From assembly GCA_947446685.1 (NCBI GenBank), contig CANFIC010000008.1:1-34510 (forward strand): a stretch of DNA of 34,510 bases, given 5' to 3'. The translations under genes and the position numbers were made by a program. The stretch's first letter is position 1; the number at the start of each line of letters is the position of its first letter. This DNA is from Burkholderiales bacterium (GTDB taxonomy: Bacteria; Pseudomonadota; Gammaproteobacteria; Burkholderiales; Burkholderiaceae_C). Shown here one piece after another: positions 1 to 8,753 of the stretch. The notes below the pieces were generated by a model. It saw only the letters and a program-made list of their open reading frames with translations, had not been told where the DNA came from and searched no databases.

Positions 1-114
1 AAATTCTACGTATTTGCCGCATGACGTATTACCCGCTCCTGCTATTTGATTTTGAGCAAGTACCATTTTTCCGATCATGAGCGCGAGCGCACCCACCAAA
101 ATATGAACTTTCAT
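1..114 (-). CDS. Secreted small protein, N-terminal part only (runs off the window start)
   Basis: The minus strand reads an open frame from an ATG at 114 down to base 1: 38 codons with no stop, so the gene continues outside the window. A good ribosome site (AGGAGC) lies a few bases upstream of the ATG. The protein starts with Lys2, then a hydrophobic stretch of about 15 residues ending in VLAQ, which looks like a Sec signal peptide cut near residue 20. The mature start contains GAGNTSCGKYVEF. I recall small betaproteobacterial secreted proteins with a similar GxGxxxCGKYxE start, but I cannot search and give no function. Confidence 0.6.
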   Translation of the reverse strand, partial: MKVHILVGALALMIGKMVLAQNQIAGAGNTSCGKYVEF

Positions 115-297
115 GCTGCTCCTAACGACTTTATATGGCTTTGATCTTGAACTAAAATTGACGATGTTGCGGTGCGACTTGTGGGGCCTAACTCCGCAGC
201 AGGCCGCAAGTTCAGGCACGACTGATATGAACTTGTACGGAGAGTTTGTATTTGTGCGGCTTAACGTAATGTAGATCGCCAGCGAACCAGCAACCAG

Positions 298-480
298 CTA
301 GTAGTTCGACATCTTTCCTTTCAGCACGGCTTCATTCAAGCCTTTGACCCAATCTTGAACGAGCCGATCGGCCGTTGCGTCGATTTGCCTACTTTCCAGT
401 TCCTCCTCGGGCGTCCTTGGAGTGGCCGGGATGTCTGGCGTCACTGATGGTTCCGGACTTTCTGGCTGTTTCTTGGGCAT
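298..480 (-). CDS. Small Pro/Glu-rich hypothetical protein (60 aa)
   Basis: This is a short frame with a well-placed ribosome site (GAGGA, 7 nt before the ATG), which is the main reason to accept it. The first 30 residues are rich in Pro, Glu and Thr and probably disordered. The second half is a likely amphipathic helix (DATADRLVQDWVKGLNEAVLKGKM). There is no signal peptide and no cysteine. I do not recognise a family. It reads in the same direction as the secreted protein at the window start, about 180 bases upstream of it; those 180 bases (115-297) hold nothing I can identify. Confidence 0.5.
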   Translation of the reverse strand: MPKKQPESPEPSVTPDIPATPRTPEEELESRQIDATADRLVQDWVKGLNEAVLKGKMSNY

Positions 481-603
481 TTTTTCATCCTCGTCTCATT
501 GCACTTGGTTTGAGTTCAGGAGGTGGCCTTGGCCGGTGACCGGCAGACCAAAAGTCGTGGCAAGCGTGGCACGCTCCCAGGATCAAACCTAGGGACAGCA
601 TAC

Positions 604-1014
604 ATGGGCATCGAGGTCGACACGCGTAAATCGTTCCTGTGCCGGGAACACGGCCAGTTCACAGCGATCTACACCTGGGTCAATGACGAGCGGGCGCTGA
701 TTTTGTTGAACCATCTGCGGCCATGCTCGCCGTTCATCGTGATCGGTGAGTCGGCAGCCTGGAAGTACGACGACACCTTGTATTTGGCTGAAGAAGCGCG
801 CCGGGCAGTCGATCGGCTGAGGATGGAACCCAGCATGCAGACCTGGATCAAGCTGGCCACGATCATCCATTAAGGCCTGGGCGATCTGATCAAGATGCCC
901 GCGAGCCCACCGGCCGACTGTCTCAAGCCGGTGCTGGGCCACATGACGCTCAAGGCTGACGCCGTAGCGATCCATTCTGCGGACATCCGGGTAGAAAAGT
1001 CTGGCGTGGAATAG
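604..1014 (+). pseudogene. Hypothetical protein gene interrupted by one in-frame TAA (intact part 604-873)
   Basis: The likely start is the ATG at 604, preceded by AGGGACAG; an upstream ATG at 523 in the same frame has no such support. The frame gives 89 residues beginning MGIEVDTRKSF and stops at TAA 871-873. Directly after that stop the same frame stays open for another 46 codons (GLGDLIKMPASPP ... RVEKSGVE) to TAG 1012-1014, with codon use and amino-acid character that continue the upstream part. One base change (GAA to TAA) would explain this. The full product would be about 136 aa. I see no known motif. Either an 89-aa truncated protein is made or the gene is dead. The 88 bases after it hold nothing recognisable. 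Confidence 0.5.
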
Positions 1015-1102
1015 CCGGGGGACTCTTGTTCCTCTGCCGGCTTGGGAAGCTCAGTTAGCCTAAAGCACGGTCACGCCAAAACCAAAGGCAACGGGCAATA
1101 GT

Positions 1103-2476
1103 TCAGAGATCGCGGGCGATACGCAAGCCGGTGTCTTTATAGCGGTACTCTGGCGCGTAGTGGTCACGGTAGGCCGAGCGGAGTTTCTCTGGCCTGTCGC
1201 CCCAAGCTCCGCCGCGAACTACCCGCCGCTTCGGATCACCGCCAATGCCCCAGGCCGAGCCATCGTGTGTTGCGCCCTTGTAATCAAAGTGCCAATCGTC
1301 CTGCACCCACTCCCAAACATTGCCATGCATGTCGTGCAGGCCGATTACATTGGCTTTCATCTGCCCGACCGAGTGGGTCTTGCGATCGCTGTTGTCTGTA
1401 AACCAGGCATGAACGCTGAGTTGGGACTCATCATCGCCAAAGCTCCATTGACCCCTGCCCCCGGCGCGCGCTGCGTATTCCCACTCCGCCTCGCTAGGCA
1501 GGCGGTAGGTCTTGCCGGTCCTTTGGCTCAGTTTTTTCGCGAACAACTGGGCATCATTCCAACTCACATGTTCAACGGGGCAGTCGTCGCCGCAGCCCTT
1601 TAAAAAGCTGGGGTTGTCGCCCATCACAGCACGCCATTGACCTTGTGTCACTTCAGTGCGACCCAGCAGGAAACCCGGCAACTTGACCTGGTGCACCGGT
1701 TGCTCAACGGATAAACCACTGGAACCTGAGCCCATATCGAAACTACCGGCCGGGACGGCCACCATTTCCGGGCAATCGGCGCAGTCCTTGATGACCTTGC
1801 CAGTCGATTGCCAAGCCAGCCGAGTGGCCTCGACCTCAATCGACTGTTGTCGGATCGTCAGGCCGGTTGCAACAAAGGCAACGGCAGCTAAGCCAACCGC
1901 CCAGCGCATGCCTTTACGGAGAGCATTCTTGCGGGCAAAAGCCGCCTGCTCCGCCAGCGCAAAATGTTCTTGCCGTTGTTTTAGTTTTCGATCAGCTGCT
2001 TCTATCCGGCTTTCTGCAAGGTCGTCCAACTGTTGTCCATAGCGAGCATCAGCATCGGCCAACACCATCGGCAAGTCATCAAAAACATCGTTGCCGATCA
2101 CGAATTTGTCCAGCGTGTTGTTCTTTTCGATGCTGAAGCGCTTGGTCAAGAACAGTTGGTAGCCTGGCAGGCTGATGTCGCGCCTTCCGTCAAACAGCGA
2201 TTGCTGAGCGGTTGCTGTGCCGAACTTGGCGATGTTGTTTCTGGCAGGTTCGATTGGATCTTGGCGCGGCGCCTGATTCCACCCGCTTGCAGTGAAAAGA
2301 GCCCCAACAACACAAGCCACCGCAAAAAATATCAGGAGATTCTGCTTGTCGCTCATCAGGCCAATATTGTTGACCCGCCGCCCAAAATCACCTGTTGCGA
2401 CCGACGTATCCATAGCCAGGGTGAACAAAAGACCAAGGATTCCGATTGCCAGAACGACAAATCCCATCTTCTTCAT
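1103..2476 (-). CDS. Membrane-anchored SUMF1/FGE-domain protein without the FGE cysteines
   Basis: The protein has 457 aa. The start is supported by GGAG 8 nt upstream. Two hydrophobic segments lie near residues 5-22 and 45-65, a helical charged region follows (about 130-180), and a third membrane segment sits near 190-210. The C-terminal 230 residues form a formylglycine-generating-enzyme/SUMF1 domain: CxxCPEMVAVPAGSFDMGS at its start, then EVTQGQW, VSWNDAQLF, RLPSEAEWEYAARAG, DMHGNVWEW and VRGGAWGD. True FGE enzymes carry a copper-binding cysteine pair near the C-terminus. Here that stretch (RSAYRDHYAPEYRYKDTGLRIA) has none, so conversion of sulfatase cysteines is unlikely. Such domains also act as PvdO-like or structural and ligand-binding modules. 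No sulfatase gene is nearby. The function is unknown. Confidence 0.85.
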   Translation of the reverse strand: MKKMGFVVLAIGILGLLFTLAMDTSVATGDFGRRVNNIGLMSDKQNLLIFFAVACVVGALFTASGWNQAPRQDPIEPARNNIAKFGTATAQQSLFDGRRDISLPGYQLFLTKRFSIEKNNTLDKFVIGNDVFDDLPMVLADADARYGQQLDDLAESRIEAADRKLKQRQEHFALAEQAAFARKNALRKGMRWAVGLAAVAFVATGLTIRQQSIEVEATRLAWQSTGKVIKDCADCPEMVAVPAGSFDMGSGSSGLSVEQPVHQVKLPGFLLGRTEVTQGQWRAVMGDNPSFLKGCGDDCPVEHVSWNDAQLFAKKLSQRTGKTYRLPSEAEWEYAARAGGRGQWSFGDDESQLSVHAWFTDNSDRKTHSVGQMKANVIGLHDMHGNVWEWVQDDWHFDYKGATHDGSAWGIGGDPKRRVVRGGAWGDRPEKLRSAYRDHYAPEYRYKDTGLRIARDL

Positions 2477-2652
2477 TTTTCGGCTCCGTTGTATTTCCAG
2501 CTAGCTGCCGACGATGGTAGCCGCTGCTTTGGCACAGCGCGATGCCGATGCCGATGCCGGAAAGAGTGGGGGAAGATCTTCCATGCTGGTCTGTTCCAAC
2601 ACCGACGAATTCAAAAAAAATTTCTTACATCCGCCCTTACATCCTGCGCGGT

Positions 2653-2690
2653 AAAGAAAAAAGCAATTAGCGTTTTCTGCGCTAAGTGCT
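2653..2690 (-). terminator. Rho-independent terminator of the CAU tRNA
   Basis: On the minus strand, just past the tRNA CCA end, TTAGCG and CGCTAA form a 6-bp stem with a 7-nt loop; after one mismatch three more pairs (GCA/TGC) extend it. It is followed by TTGCTTTTTTC. Position and T-run fit termination of the tRNA transcript. Confidence 0.7.
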
Positions 2691-2699
2691 TGATTTTAT

Positions 2700-2776
2700 T
2701 GGTAGGCCGTCGCGGACTTGAACCGCGGACCAAAGGATTATGAGTCCTCTGCTCTAACCAACTGAGCTAACGGCCC
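2700..2776 (-). tRNA. tRNA with CAU anticodon, probably tRNA-Ile2 (k2C34)
   Basis: The 77 nt fold into a full cloverleaf with an encoded CCA. The acceptor is GGGCCGU/ACGGCCU with A73, the D stem GCUC/GAGC, the anticodon stem GAGGA/UCCUU with loop CUCAUAA, and the T arm CGCGG-UUCAAGU-CCGCG. The anticodon CAU is at 2742-2740. CAU occurs in initiator Met, elongator Met and the TilS-modified Ile2 tRNA. The pattern GCAG..GACUCAUAAUC..UUGGUC resembles E. coli ileX (Ile2) more than metT. It is not an initiator, because the anticodon stem lacks the three G-C pairs. The Ile2 against Met call is a judgement; the tRNA itself is certain. Confidence 0.95.
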
Positions 2777-2833
2777 TTTGAACTGTTTCCGGCATTGCGC
2801 CGGAGAGGGCGGATTGTATAGGTGCGGCGATGG

Positions 2834-3853
2834 CTATTTCTGCGACAGCGCCTGGCTGATCATGCGCGAGGTGATGTCGACGATCTGGATCATGCGGTTA
2901 TAGGGCATCCGCGTCGGGCCGATGACGCCGAGTGTGCCGACAACCTGGCCGTCGACTTCATAAGGCGCCGAAACGATGGAGAGCTCTTCGAAGGGCACGA
3001 CCAGGCTTTCACCACCGATGTAGATGCGCACGCCCTCGGCGCGGCTGGAAACGTCGAGCAAGCGCATCAACTGGGTCTTCTGCTCGAACATGTCGAACAA
3101 GCGCCGCAAGCTGCCCATGTCGTTGCCGAAGTCCTGTACGGTCAGCAGGTTGCGCTCGCCGGAGATCACGACCCGCTCTTCGTCGTCGGTCATCGCGTCG
3201 GCACCGGCCTGCACGGCGGCATTCATCAGGCAGGCAATCTCGCTGCGCAGCGCATCGACTTCGCTCTTCAGTCGCTCGCGCACGGCCTCCAGGCTCAGCC
3301 CGGCGTAGTTGGCGTTGAGCCGGTTGCTGGCTTCAGCCAGTTCGGACTGACTCAGATCCTGGGCGGTGAAGATGACCCGGTTCTGCACATCGCCATCGGG
3401 CGAGACCATGATCACCAGCACGCGCCGGTCTCCCAGGCGCAGGAACTCGATATGGTGAAAGACACTGGGCTTGCGCGGCGCAGTCACCACGCCGACGAAA
3501 TTGGACAGACTCGAAAGCAGATGGGCCGCGCTGGCAATCACCCGCTGCGGCTGGTCGGGCTGCAAGCGCGATTCGATCGAACGAGAGTCGGCGCTGATCA
3601 GGGCCGGCTGTGCGGTCAGCATGGTGTCGACGAACAAACGGTAACCGCGCGCGGTCGGAATGCGCCCGGCACTGGTATGCGGGCTGGCGATCAGGCCGAG
3701 GTCTTCGAGGTCGGCCATCACATTGCGGATCGTCGCCGGACTCAGCTCGAGACCCGAGGCGCGCGACAGCGTGCGCGATCCGACCGGCTGGCCGTCGGCG
3801 ATATACCGTTCGACCAGGGTTTTCAGCAGGGATCGGGAACGCTCGTCAAGCAT
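2834..3853 (-). CDS. hrcA: Heat-inducible transcription repressor HrcA
   Basis: The protein has 339 aa, the normal length. HrcA binds CIRCE operators as a dimer and represses groESL and dnaK operons; its activity depends on GroEL. The N-terminal winged helix (about 1-75) is clear: [21 protein letters not shown], then [18 protein letters not shown] and [20 protein letters not shown]. The C-terminal HrcA domain contains [19 protein letters not shown]. It is divergent from nadK, as in many betaproteobacteria. No CIRCE (TTAGCACTC-N9-GAGTGCTAA) is visible in the 77-bp space between the two genes, so autoregulation through CIRCE is not apparent. The tRNA gene lies 57 nt downstream in the same direction. 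Confidence 0.96.
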   Translation of the reverse strand: MLDERSRSLLKTLVERYIADGQPVGSRTLSRASGLELSPATIRNVMADLEDLGLIASPHTSAGRIPTARGYRLFVDTMLTAQPALISADSRSIESRLQPDQPQRVIASAAHLLSSLSNFVGVVTAPRKPSVFHHIEFLRLGDRRVLVIMVSPDGDVQNRVIFTAQDLSQSELAEASNRLNANYAGLSLEAVRERLKSEVDALRSEIACLMNAAVQAGADAMTDDEERVVISGERNLLTVQDFGNDMGSLRRLFDMFEQKTQLMRLLDVSSRAEGVRIYIGGESLVVPFEELSIVSAPYEVDGQVVGTLGVIGPTRMPYNRMIQIVDITSRMISQALSQK

Positions 3854-3930
3854 GGTTGAATTGTAAGGACTGCGGCGAAAGGGCCTCGTTGTTCATGGGG
3901 CAGGCATAGCGCTGTGGTGTAATTCCGGCC

Positions 3931-4803
3931 ATGGTCAAGCGATTCCAGCATGTAGCGATTGTCGGCAAGCATCAGGCCAGAGGCATTCGCCCGATTTTGC
4001 AAGAGATTGCAGACTTCCTGACCGGTCTGGGCATCAAAATTTCGCTCGAACGCGAAACCGCCTTGAATACCGGCATCACCGAATTCGAAGCCTTGTCCAA
4101 CGAGGAGCTTGGCGCTCAATGCGATCTGGCCATCGTCGTCGGCGGTGATGGCACGATGCTCGGGTTTGCCCGGGAAATGGCGCGCTACGGCGTGCCGCTG
4201 GTGGGCATCAACCAGGGGCGGCTGGGTTTCATCACCGATATTTCCATCGAGAAGTTTCGCGAAACGTTGGGGCCAATCCTCGCGGGCGATTTCGAAACCG
4301 AACGCCGCGCCATGCTCGAAGGCGCTGTCTGGCGCGATGAAGTCAGCATCTTCGAAGGGCTGGCGCTGAACGATGTGGTGGTCAGCCGCGGCGCCACTGC
4401 CAGCATGGTCGAGTTGCGCATCGACATCGGCGATGAGTTCGTCGCCAATATGCGCGCCGACGGTGTGATCGTCGCTTCGCCGACCGGCTCAACCGCCTAC
4501 TCGCTGTCGGCCGGCGGGCCGATCCTGCACCCGAGCATCGCCGGTTGGTTGCTGGTGCCGATCGCTTCGCATACCTTGTCGAACCGACCGATCGTCTTGC
4601 CCGATACCGGGGCCGTCAGCGTGAAGATCGTCGCCGGCCGCGACGCCAGCGTCAATTTCGACATGCAAAGCCTGGCCAGCCTGCAGCATGGCGACCGCGT
4701 CACCGTGCGCCGCTCCGCCCACCAGGTCTGTTTCCTGCACCCCGAAGGCTGGAGCTATTACGCCACCTTGCGGCGCAAGCTGCGCTGGCACGAAGGCGAG
4801 TAA
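3931..4803 (+). CDS. nadK: NAD kinase
   Basis: The protein has 290 aa. It phosphorylates NAD+ to NADP+ with ATP or polyphosphate in the cytosol. The catalytic GGDGT motif is at residues 71-75 ([13 protein letters not shown]). Also seen are GINQGRLGF, the LNDVVV segment, and the NAD-site loop [23 protein letters not shown]. The start codon is the first Met of the frame; the ribosome site before it is weak. It is the first gene of a nadK-recN-rapZ group, with only 4 nt to recN. Confidence 0.96.
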   Translation: MVKRFQHVAIVGKHQARGIRPILQEIADFLTGLGIKISLERETALNTGITEFEALSNEELGAQCDLAIVVGGDGTMLGFAREMARYGVPLVGINQGRLGFITDISIEKFRETLGPILAGDFETERRAMLEGAVWRDEVSIFEGLALNDVVVSRGATASMVELRIDIGDEFVANMRADGVIVASPTGSTAYSLSAGGPILHPSIAGWLLVPIASHTLSNRPIVLPDTGAVSVKIVAGRDASVNFDMQSLASLQHGDRVTVRRSAHQVCFLHPEGWSYYATLRRKLRWHEGE

Positions 4804-4807
4804 AAGC

Positions 4808-6493
4808 ATGCTGCGCCGACTGAGCCTGCGCGATTTCGTCATCGTGCCCGCCTTGGAACTGGACTTCGGCGCCGGTTTTGCGGTGCTGACCGGTGAGACC
4901 GGCGCGGGCAAATCGATTCTGGTCGATGCGCTGCAACTGGCGTTGGGCAGCCGCGGCGACTCCGGTGTGGTTCGCGAAGGTGCGCTGCGCGCTGACATCT
5001 CGGCCGAGTTCGATCGCCCCGCGCATCTTCAAGCCTGGCTTGATCAAGCCGGTTTCGAGCTTGAAGGCGATGCCTTGCTGTTGCGCCGCGTGATCGACGC
5101 CCAGGGCAAGAGCCGCGCCTGGATCAATGGCAGCCCGGCCACCGTGACGCAGCTGCGCGAGCTGGCCGACAGCCTGCTCGACATCCATGGCCAGCATGCC
5201 TGGCAAGGCCTGACCCGGCCCGCATCGGTGCGCGCGCTGCTCGACGGCTTTGCCGGCATCGATCTGACGGCGCTGACGGCACGCTACGGGCAGTGGAAAC
5301 AGGCGGGGGATTTGCTCGCCAGCGCCAAATCGCGCCAGGGTGAACTGGCACGCGAGCGCGAGCGTCTGGCCTGGCAGATCGGCGAGATCAAGCGCCTGGC
5401 GCCGGGCCAGGATGAATGGGATAGCCTGAATGCCGAGCATCAGCGTTTGTCGCACGCGCAGTCGCTGCTCGACGCGGTGCGCATAGCGCTCGAAGCCGTC
5501 AGCGACGCCGAGCCCAGCGCCGAATCGCTGACGGTCAGCGCCTTGAACCAGCTCGAAAACGTGCTCGACTACGACGCCTTGCTGGCGCCTGCGGTCGAAG
5601 CGCTGCGCGGCGCGCAGGCGCAGATGCAGGATGCCGCACATGAATTGAACGCCTATCTGCGCCGCACCGAGATCGAGCCCGAGCGGATGCAGATGCTGGA
5701 CGAGCGGGTCTCGGCCTGGCTGACGCTGGCGCGCCGCTACCGCCGCCCGCCCGCCGAGTTGCCAGCCATGCATCAGCAATGGCGCGAAGAGCTCGAAGCA
5801 CTCGACGCCGCCAGCGACCTGGCCTCGCTCGAACTGGCTTTGGCGGCAGCCCGCCAAGCTTTCGACGCCGAGGCCGGCCGCGTCAGCGGCTCGCGCGCTT
5901 CAGCGGCGCCAGAGTTGGCAGCGGCTGTCACAAAGACGATGCAGAATCTGGGCATGAATGGCGGAATATTCGAAATCAATCTGGCAGCCCAGGAACAGCC
6001 GCAAAGCTTCGGCCTGGAGTCGGCTGAATTTCTGGTCGCAGGCCATGCCGGCAGCACACCCAGGCCTTTGTCCAAGGTGGCCTCGGGTGGCGAGCTGTCG
6101 CGGATCTCGCTGGCGATCTCGGTGACGACTTGCCTGCAGCAGCGCGCTGGGGTTGAAACGCTGATCTTTGACGAGATCGACGCCGGCGTTGGTGGCGCGG
6201 TGGCCGAAACAGTCGGGCGCCTGATGAAGCAGCTCGGGCGCTCGGTGCAGGTGCTGGCCGTCACCCATTTGCCCCAGGTCGCGGCTTGCGCCGACCAGCA
6301 TCTGCTGGTCTCCAAGACTTCGCATGCCGGGCTGACCAGCAGCGATGTGCAACCGGTTGCCGGCGCCGCCCGGGTCGCAGAAATCGCGCGGATGCTGGGC
6401 GGCGAGCGGATCTCCACGACCAGCCTGGCCCATGCGCAGGAAATGCTCGACTTGTCGAACGATGTTGCTGCAGCACCAAGGATTCTCCAATGA
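4808..6493 (+). CDS. recN: DNA repair ATPase RecN
   Basis: The protein has 561 aa. RecN is an SMC-like ATPase that binds double-strand breaks and works with RecA. The ATG at 4808 is chosen because it gives the conserved N-terminus ([13 protein letters not shown]) and lies 4 nt after the nadK stop; the frame opens further upstream but only inside nadK. The Walker A motif GETGAGKS is at residues 29-36. Long alpha-helical, Gln/Glu/Ala-rich central arms follow. The C-terminal ATPase half has the signature [12 protein letters not shown], Walker [13 protein letters not shown] and the H-loop VTHLPQVAA. The stop overlaps the rapZ start (ATGA). No LexA box is evident upstream. Confidence 0.96.
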   Translation: MLRRLSLRDFVIVPALELDFGAGFAVLTGETGAGKSILVDALQLALGSRGDSGVVREGALRADISAEFDRPAHLQAWLDQAGFELEGDALLLRRVIDAQGKSRAWINGSPATVTQLRELADSLLDIHGQHAWQGLTRPASVRALLDGFAGIDLTALTARYGQWKQAGDLLASAKSRQGELARERERLAWQIGEIKRLAPGQDEWDSLNAEHQRLSHAQSLLDAVRIALEAVSDAEPSAESLTVSALNQLENVLDYDALLAPAVEALRGAQAQMQDAAHELNAYLRRTEIEPERMQMLDERVSAWLTLARRYRRPPAELPAMHQQWREELEALDAASDLASLELALAAARQAFDAEAGRVSGSRASAAPELAAAVTKTMQNLGMNGGIFEINLAAQEQPQSFGLESAEFLVAGHAGSTPRPLSKVASGGELSRISLAISVTTCLQQRAGVETLIFDEIDAGVGGAVAETVGRLMKQLGRSVQVLAVTHLPQVAACADQHLLVSKTSHAGLTSSDVQPVAGAARVAEIARMLGGERISTTSLAHAQEMLDLSNDVAAAPRILQ

Positions 6494-7407
6494 TCAATCA
6501 AGCGCCGGAGCAAGCTGCCGAGAAGCGGCAAAGCGAAGTCGTGCTGGTCACAGGCATGGCGGGCGGTGGCAAATCGGTGGCCATGCATGCGCTGGAGGAT
6601 GCCGGCTTTTTCTGCGTCGACAACCTGCCGGCCGAGTTGCTGCTCGACTTCCTCGCGCTTGAAAAACAGCGCGGCAAACGCCGGGTGGCGATCTCGGTCG
6701 ATGTGCGCAGTGCCGGATCGCTGCCACTGCTGCTGCCTTTGGTGAAGCAATTGCGGGCTTCAGGCGTGGCGGTCTGTTCGATTTTTCTCGATGCCAATAC
6801 CGAGGCGCTGATGCGGCGCTTCTCCGAAACCCGCCGCCCGCATCCGCTGCGCCAGGATCACGACAACGCGGATCAAGGCAATGACGCGCATCTGGCGCTG
6901 CTCGAAGCAATCGCTCTAGAGCGCGAGTTGCTGGCAGCGCTGCGCGTCGAGTCGACCGTCATCGACACCAGCTTGCTGCGCCCCGCCCTGCTGCGCACCT
7001 GGGTCCGCGATCTGGTCGGCGTTGCCAGCGACTCGCTGACCCTGGTGTTCGAATCCTTTGCCTTCAAACATGGTGTGCCCAACGATGCCGATTTCGTCTT
7101 CGACGTGCGGGTGCTGCCCAATCCCTATTACGATCGCGAATTACGCCCGCTGAACGGACGCGATGCACCGGTGGCGGCCTATCTCGATGCCCAGCCTGAA
7201 GTCGGGTTGATGCTCAAGCAGATCGGTGAATTCATGACCCGCTGGCTGCCGAATTTCGCTGCTGACCAGCGCAGTTACCTGACGGTTGCCATCGGCTGCA
7301 CTGGCGGCCAGCATCGCTCGGTCTACCTGGTCGAAACATTGGCCAGGCAATTCGCCGGCCATGGCCAGGTACTGAAACGCCACCGCGAGCTTGACGCCAA
7401 AGCCTGA
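6490..7407 (+). CDS. rapZ: RNase adapter protein RapZ
   Basis: The protein has 305 aa. RapZ binds nucleotides and small RNAs; in enterobacteria it guides RNase E to GlmZ and so controls glucosamine-6-phosphate synthase. The ATG at 6490 overlaps the recN stop (ATGA) and gives an N-terminus matching the family. The Walker A-like loop GMAGGGKS is at residues 22-29, followed by [16 protein letters not shown]. The C-terminal domain has [20 protein letters not shown] and the family hallmark [15 protein letters not shown] with RHREL. Its place after recN instead of beside hprK/PTS genes is a local arrangement. Confidence 0.95.
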   Translation: MINQAPEQAAEKRQSEVVLVTGMAGGGKSVAMHALEDAGFFCVDNLPAELLLDFLALEKQRGKRRVAISVDVRSAGSLPLLLPLVKQLRASGVAVCSIFLDANTEALMRRFSETRRPHPLRQDHDNADQGNDAHLALLEAIALERELLAALRVESTVIDTSLLRPALLRTWVRDLVGVASDSLTLVFESFAFKHGVPNDADFVFDVRVLPNPYYDRELRPLNGRDAPVAAYLDAQPEVGLMLKQIGEFMTRWLPNFAADQRSYLTVAIGCTGGQHRSVYLVETLARQFAGHGQVLKRHRELDAKA

Positions 7408-7436
7408 ACAGCCTTTGCCAAGGCGACTCAGCGGGT

Positions 7437-8705
7437 TCAATCCGGAGAAAAACGCCGGTAACGCCCCAGGGCCAGCAGCGAGGCAGAGCCTGCCAGCAAC
7501 AGCAAGGCCGACATCAGCAGCACCGAACTGTAGGAGCCGGTCCGGTCAAATGACTTGCCGAAAATGACCGGGCCGATGCCTGCGCCAAGCGCAAAAAAAC
7601 CGTACAGGGCGCCGTAAATGGCGCCGTAGCTCTTCAATCCGAAGTAGCGCGCGACAAGAAAGGCCATCAGGTCATATTCGACGCCAGCAGCAAATCCGAT
7701 CAGCATGATGGACAGTTGCGCTGATGCCAGGCTGAGCTCTCCACCGGCCAGCAACCAGCAGGCGATAGCGGGCATGCTGAGCAGGAAGAAGGCCACCCCT
7801 GGGGCCCAGAAACGGTCGATCAACCAGCCGCCGATGACACGACCTGCGATCACCGACAAGCCGATCAGCGCGACCAGGCTGACCACATCGCCGCGCTGGA
7901 ACCCGGCCACCTTGAGGATGTTTTCCATATTGGGAATCGGGCCGCCAACTGCGAAGGCGATCAGCATGAAGGCGATTGCCAGGCACCAGAAGCGCCAGTC
8001 GCGCAAGGCCTGGCGCATTGTCAGGCCCGGCGTGGCCTGGCTGCGCAAAGCCGCTGAAGCCCGGCGCTGTGCGGCATCTTCCCCGACATGTTCAACATCG
8101 TGAAAGAAGAAATAGGCAATCGGCAGCGCCAGCAGCAGCGGCATCGCGCCAACCACCAGATAGGCCGAACGCCAGCCATAGGCAAGGATCAGCCAGGCGG
8201 TCAATGGCTTGACGAAGAACCCGAACAAGCCGGTACCGAGCAGCGAGAGTCCGAGCGCCAGGCCCTTGTGCAGATCGAATCGGTTGTTCACCGCCCGCGT
8301 CCAGGTCACCGGCAAGGTGCCGGCCCCGCACAAGGCCATCACGCCCCAGTTCAGGTAGAACAGCTCGATCGAACCATTGCTGAGCGCAAAGCTCATGAAG
8401 GACAAGCTGAACAACACAATCGAGATCAGCGCGACCCGGCGCACGCCAAAGCGGTCAGCCAGCATGCCGACTGCCGGGCTGGCGACCAGAACGCCCAGGG
8501 TCATGATCGGCAGTCCGCCCATGATGGCGCCGAACTCCCAGCCGAAGGCCTTGTGCAGCTCCGGCGCCAGCATGCCGATGGTGTAAAAAGGCACCGGCGA
8601 CAGGCCCAGACCAATTCCGACCAGGGCTGAGAGAACAACGCCCCAACCAAGCCGGAATTCAGCGCTGCCGGGGCTGGAACTTGAGGTGTCGACTGGTTTC
8701 ATCAT
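7437..8705 (-). CDS. MFS carrier, oxalate/formate-antiporter-like
   Basis: The protein has 422 aa with about 12 hydrophobic segments. Motif A between TM2 and TM3 reads GMLADRFGVRR. The N-terminal WGVVLSALVGIGLGLSP and the overall layout resemble the OFA/monocarboxylate porter group of the major facilitator superfamily, which move small organic acids. Two Met codons sit together at the start (8705, 8702), preceded by GAGAAG. It is the last gene of the minus-strand operon, 43 nt after the oxidoreductase gene, so it may import the operon's substrate or export a product. The substrate cannot be read from sequence. It converges on rapZ. Confidence 0.85.
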   Translation of the reverse strand: MMKPVDTSSSSPGSAEFRLGWGVVLSALVGIGLGLSPVPFYTIGMLAPELHKAFGWEFGAIMGGLPIMTLGVLVASPAVGMLADRFGVRRVALISIVLFSLSFMSFALSNGSIELFYLNWGVMALCGAGTLPVTWTRAVNNRFDLHKGLALGLSLLGTGLFGFFVKPLTAWLILAYGWRSAYLVVGAMPLLLALPIAYFFFHDVEHVGEDAAQRRASAALRSQATPGLTMRQALRDWRFWCLAIAFMLIAFAVGGPIPNMENILKVAGFQRGDVVSLVALIGLSVIAGRVIGGWLIDRFWAPGVAFFLLSMPAIACWLLAGGELSLASAQLSIMLIGFAAGVEYDLMAFLVARYFGLKSYGAIYGALYGFFALGAGIGPVIFGKSFDRTGSYSSVLLMSALLLLAGSASLLALGRYRRFSPD

Positions 8706-8753
8706 TTTTCAGCTTCTCATCGATGGAACTGTGGGCAATAAGTCATTCGGCGA

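Noticed and set aside
2541-2558. Three tandem GATGCC units
   Set aside because: Only 18 bp, no associated structure; too short to call a functional repeat.
2822-3859. Long open frame antisense to hrcA
   Set aside because: High-GC coding sequence leaves the opposite strand open; the His/Gln/Ala/Gly-rich product has no family character. The same applies to the long antisense frames over recN, the MDR gene, the plus operon and the acyl-CoA ligase.
3854-3930. CIRCE operator expected between hrcA and nadK
   Set aside because: No TTAGCACTC-N9-GAGTGCTAA or close variant is visible; autoregulation through CIRCE is not supported here.
7411-7424. Hairpin GCCTT-TGCC-AAGGC between rapZ and the MFS gene
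   Set aside because: The stem is only 5 bp and no T-run follows on either strand; not convincing as a terminator.
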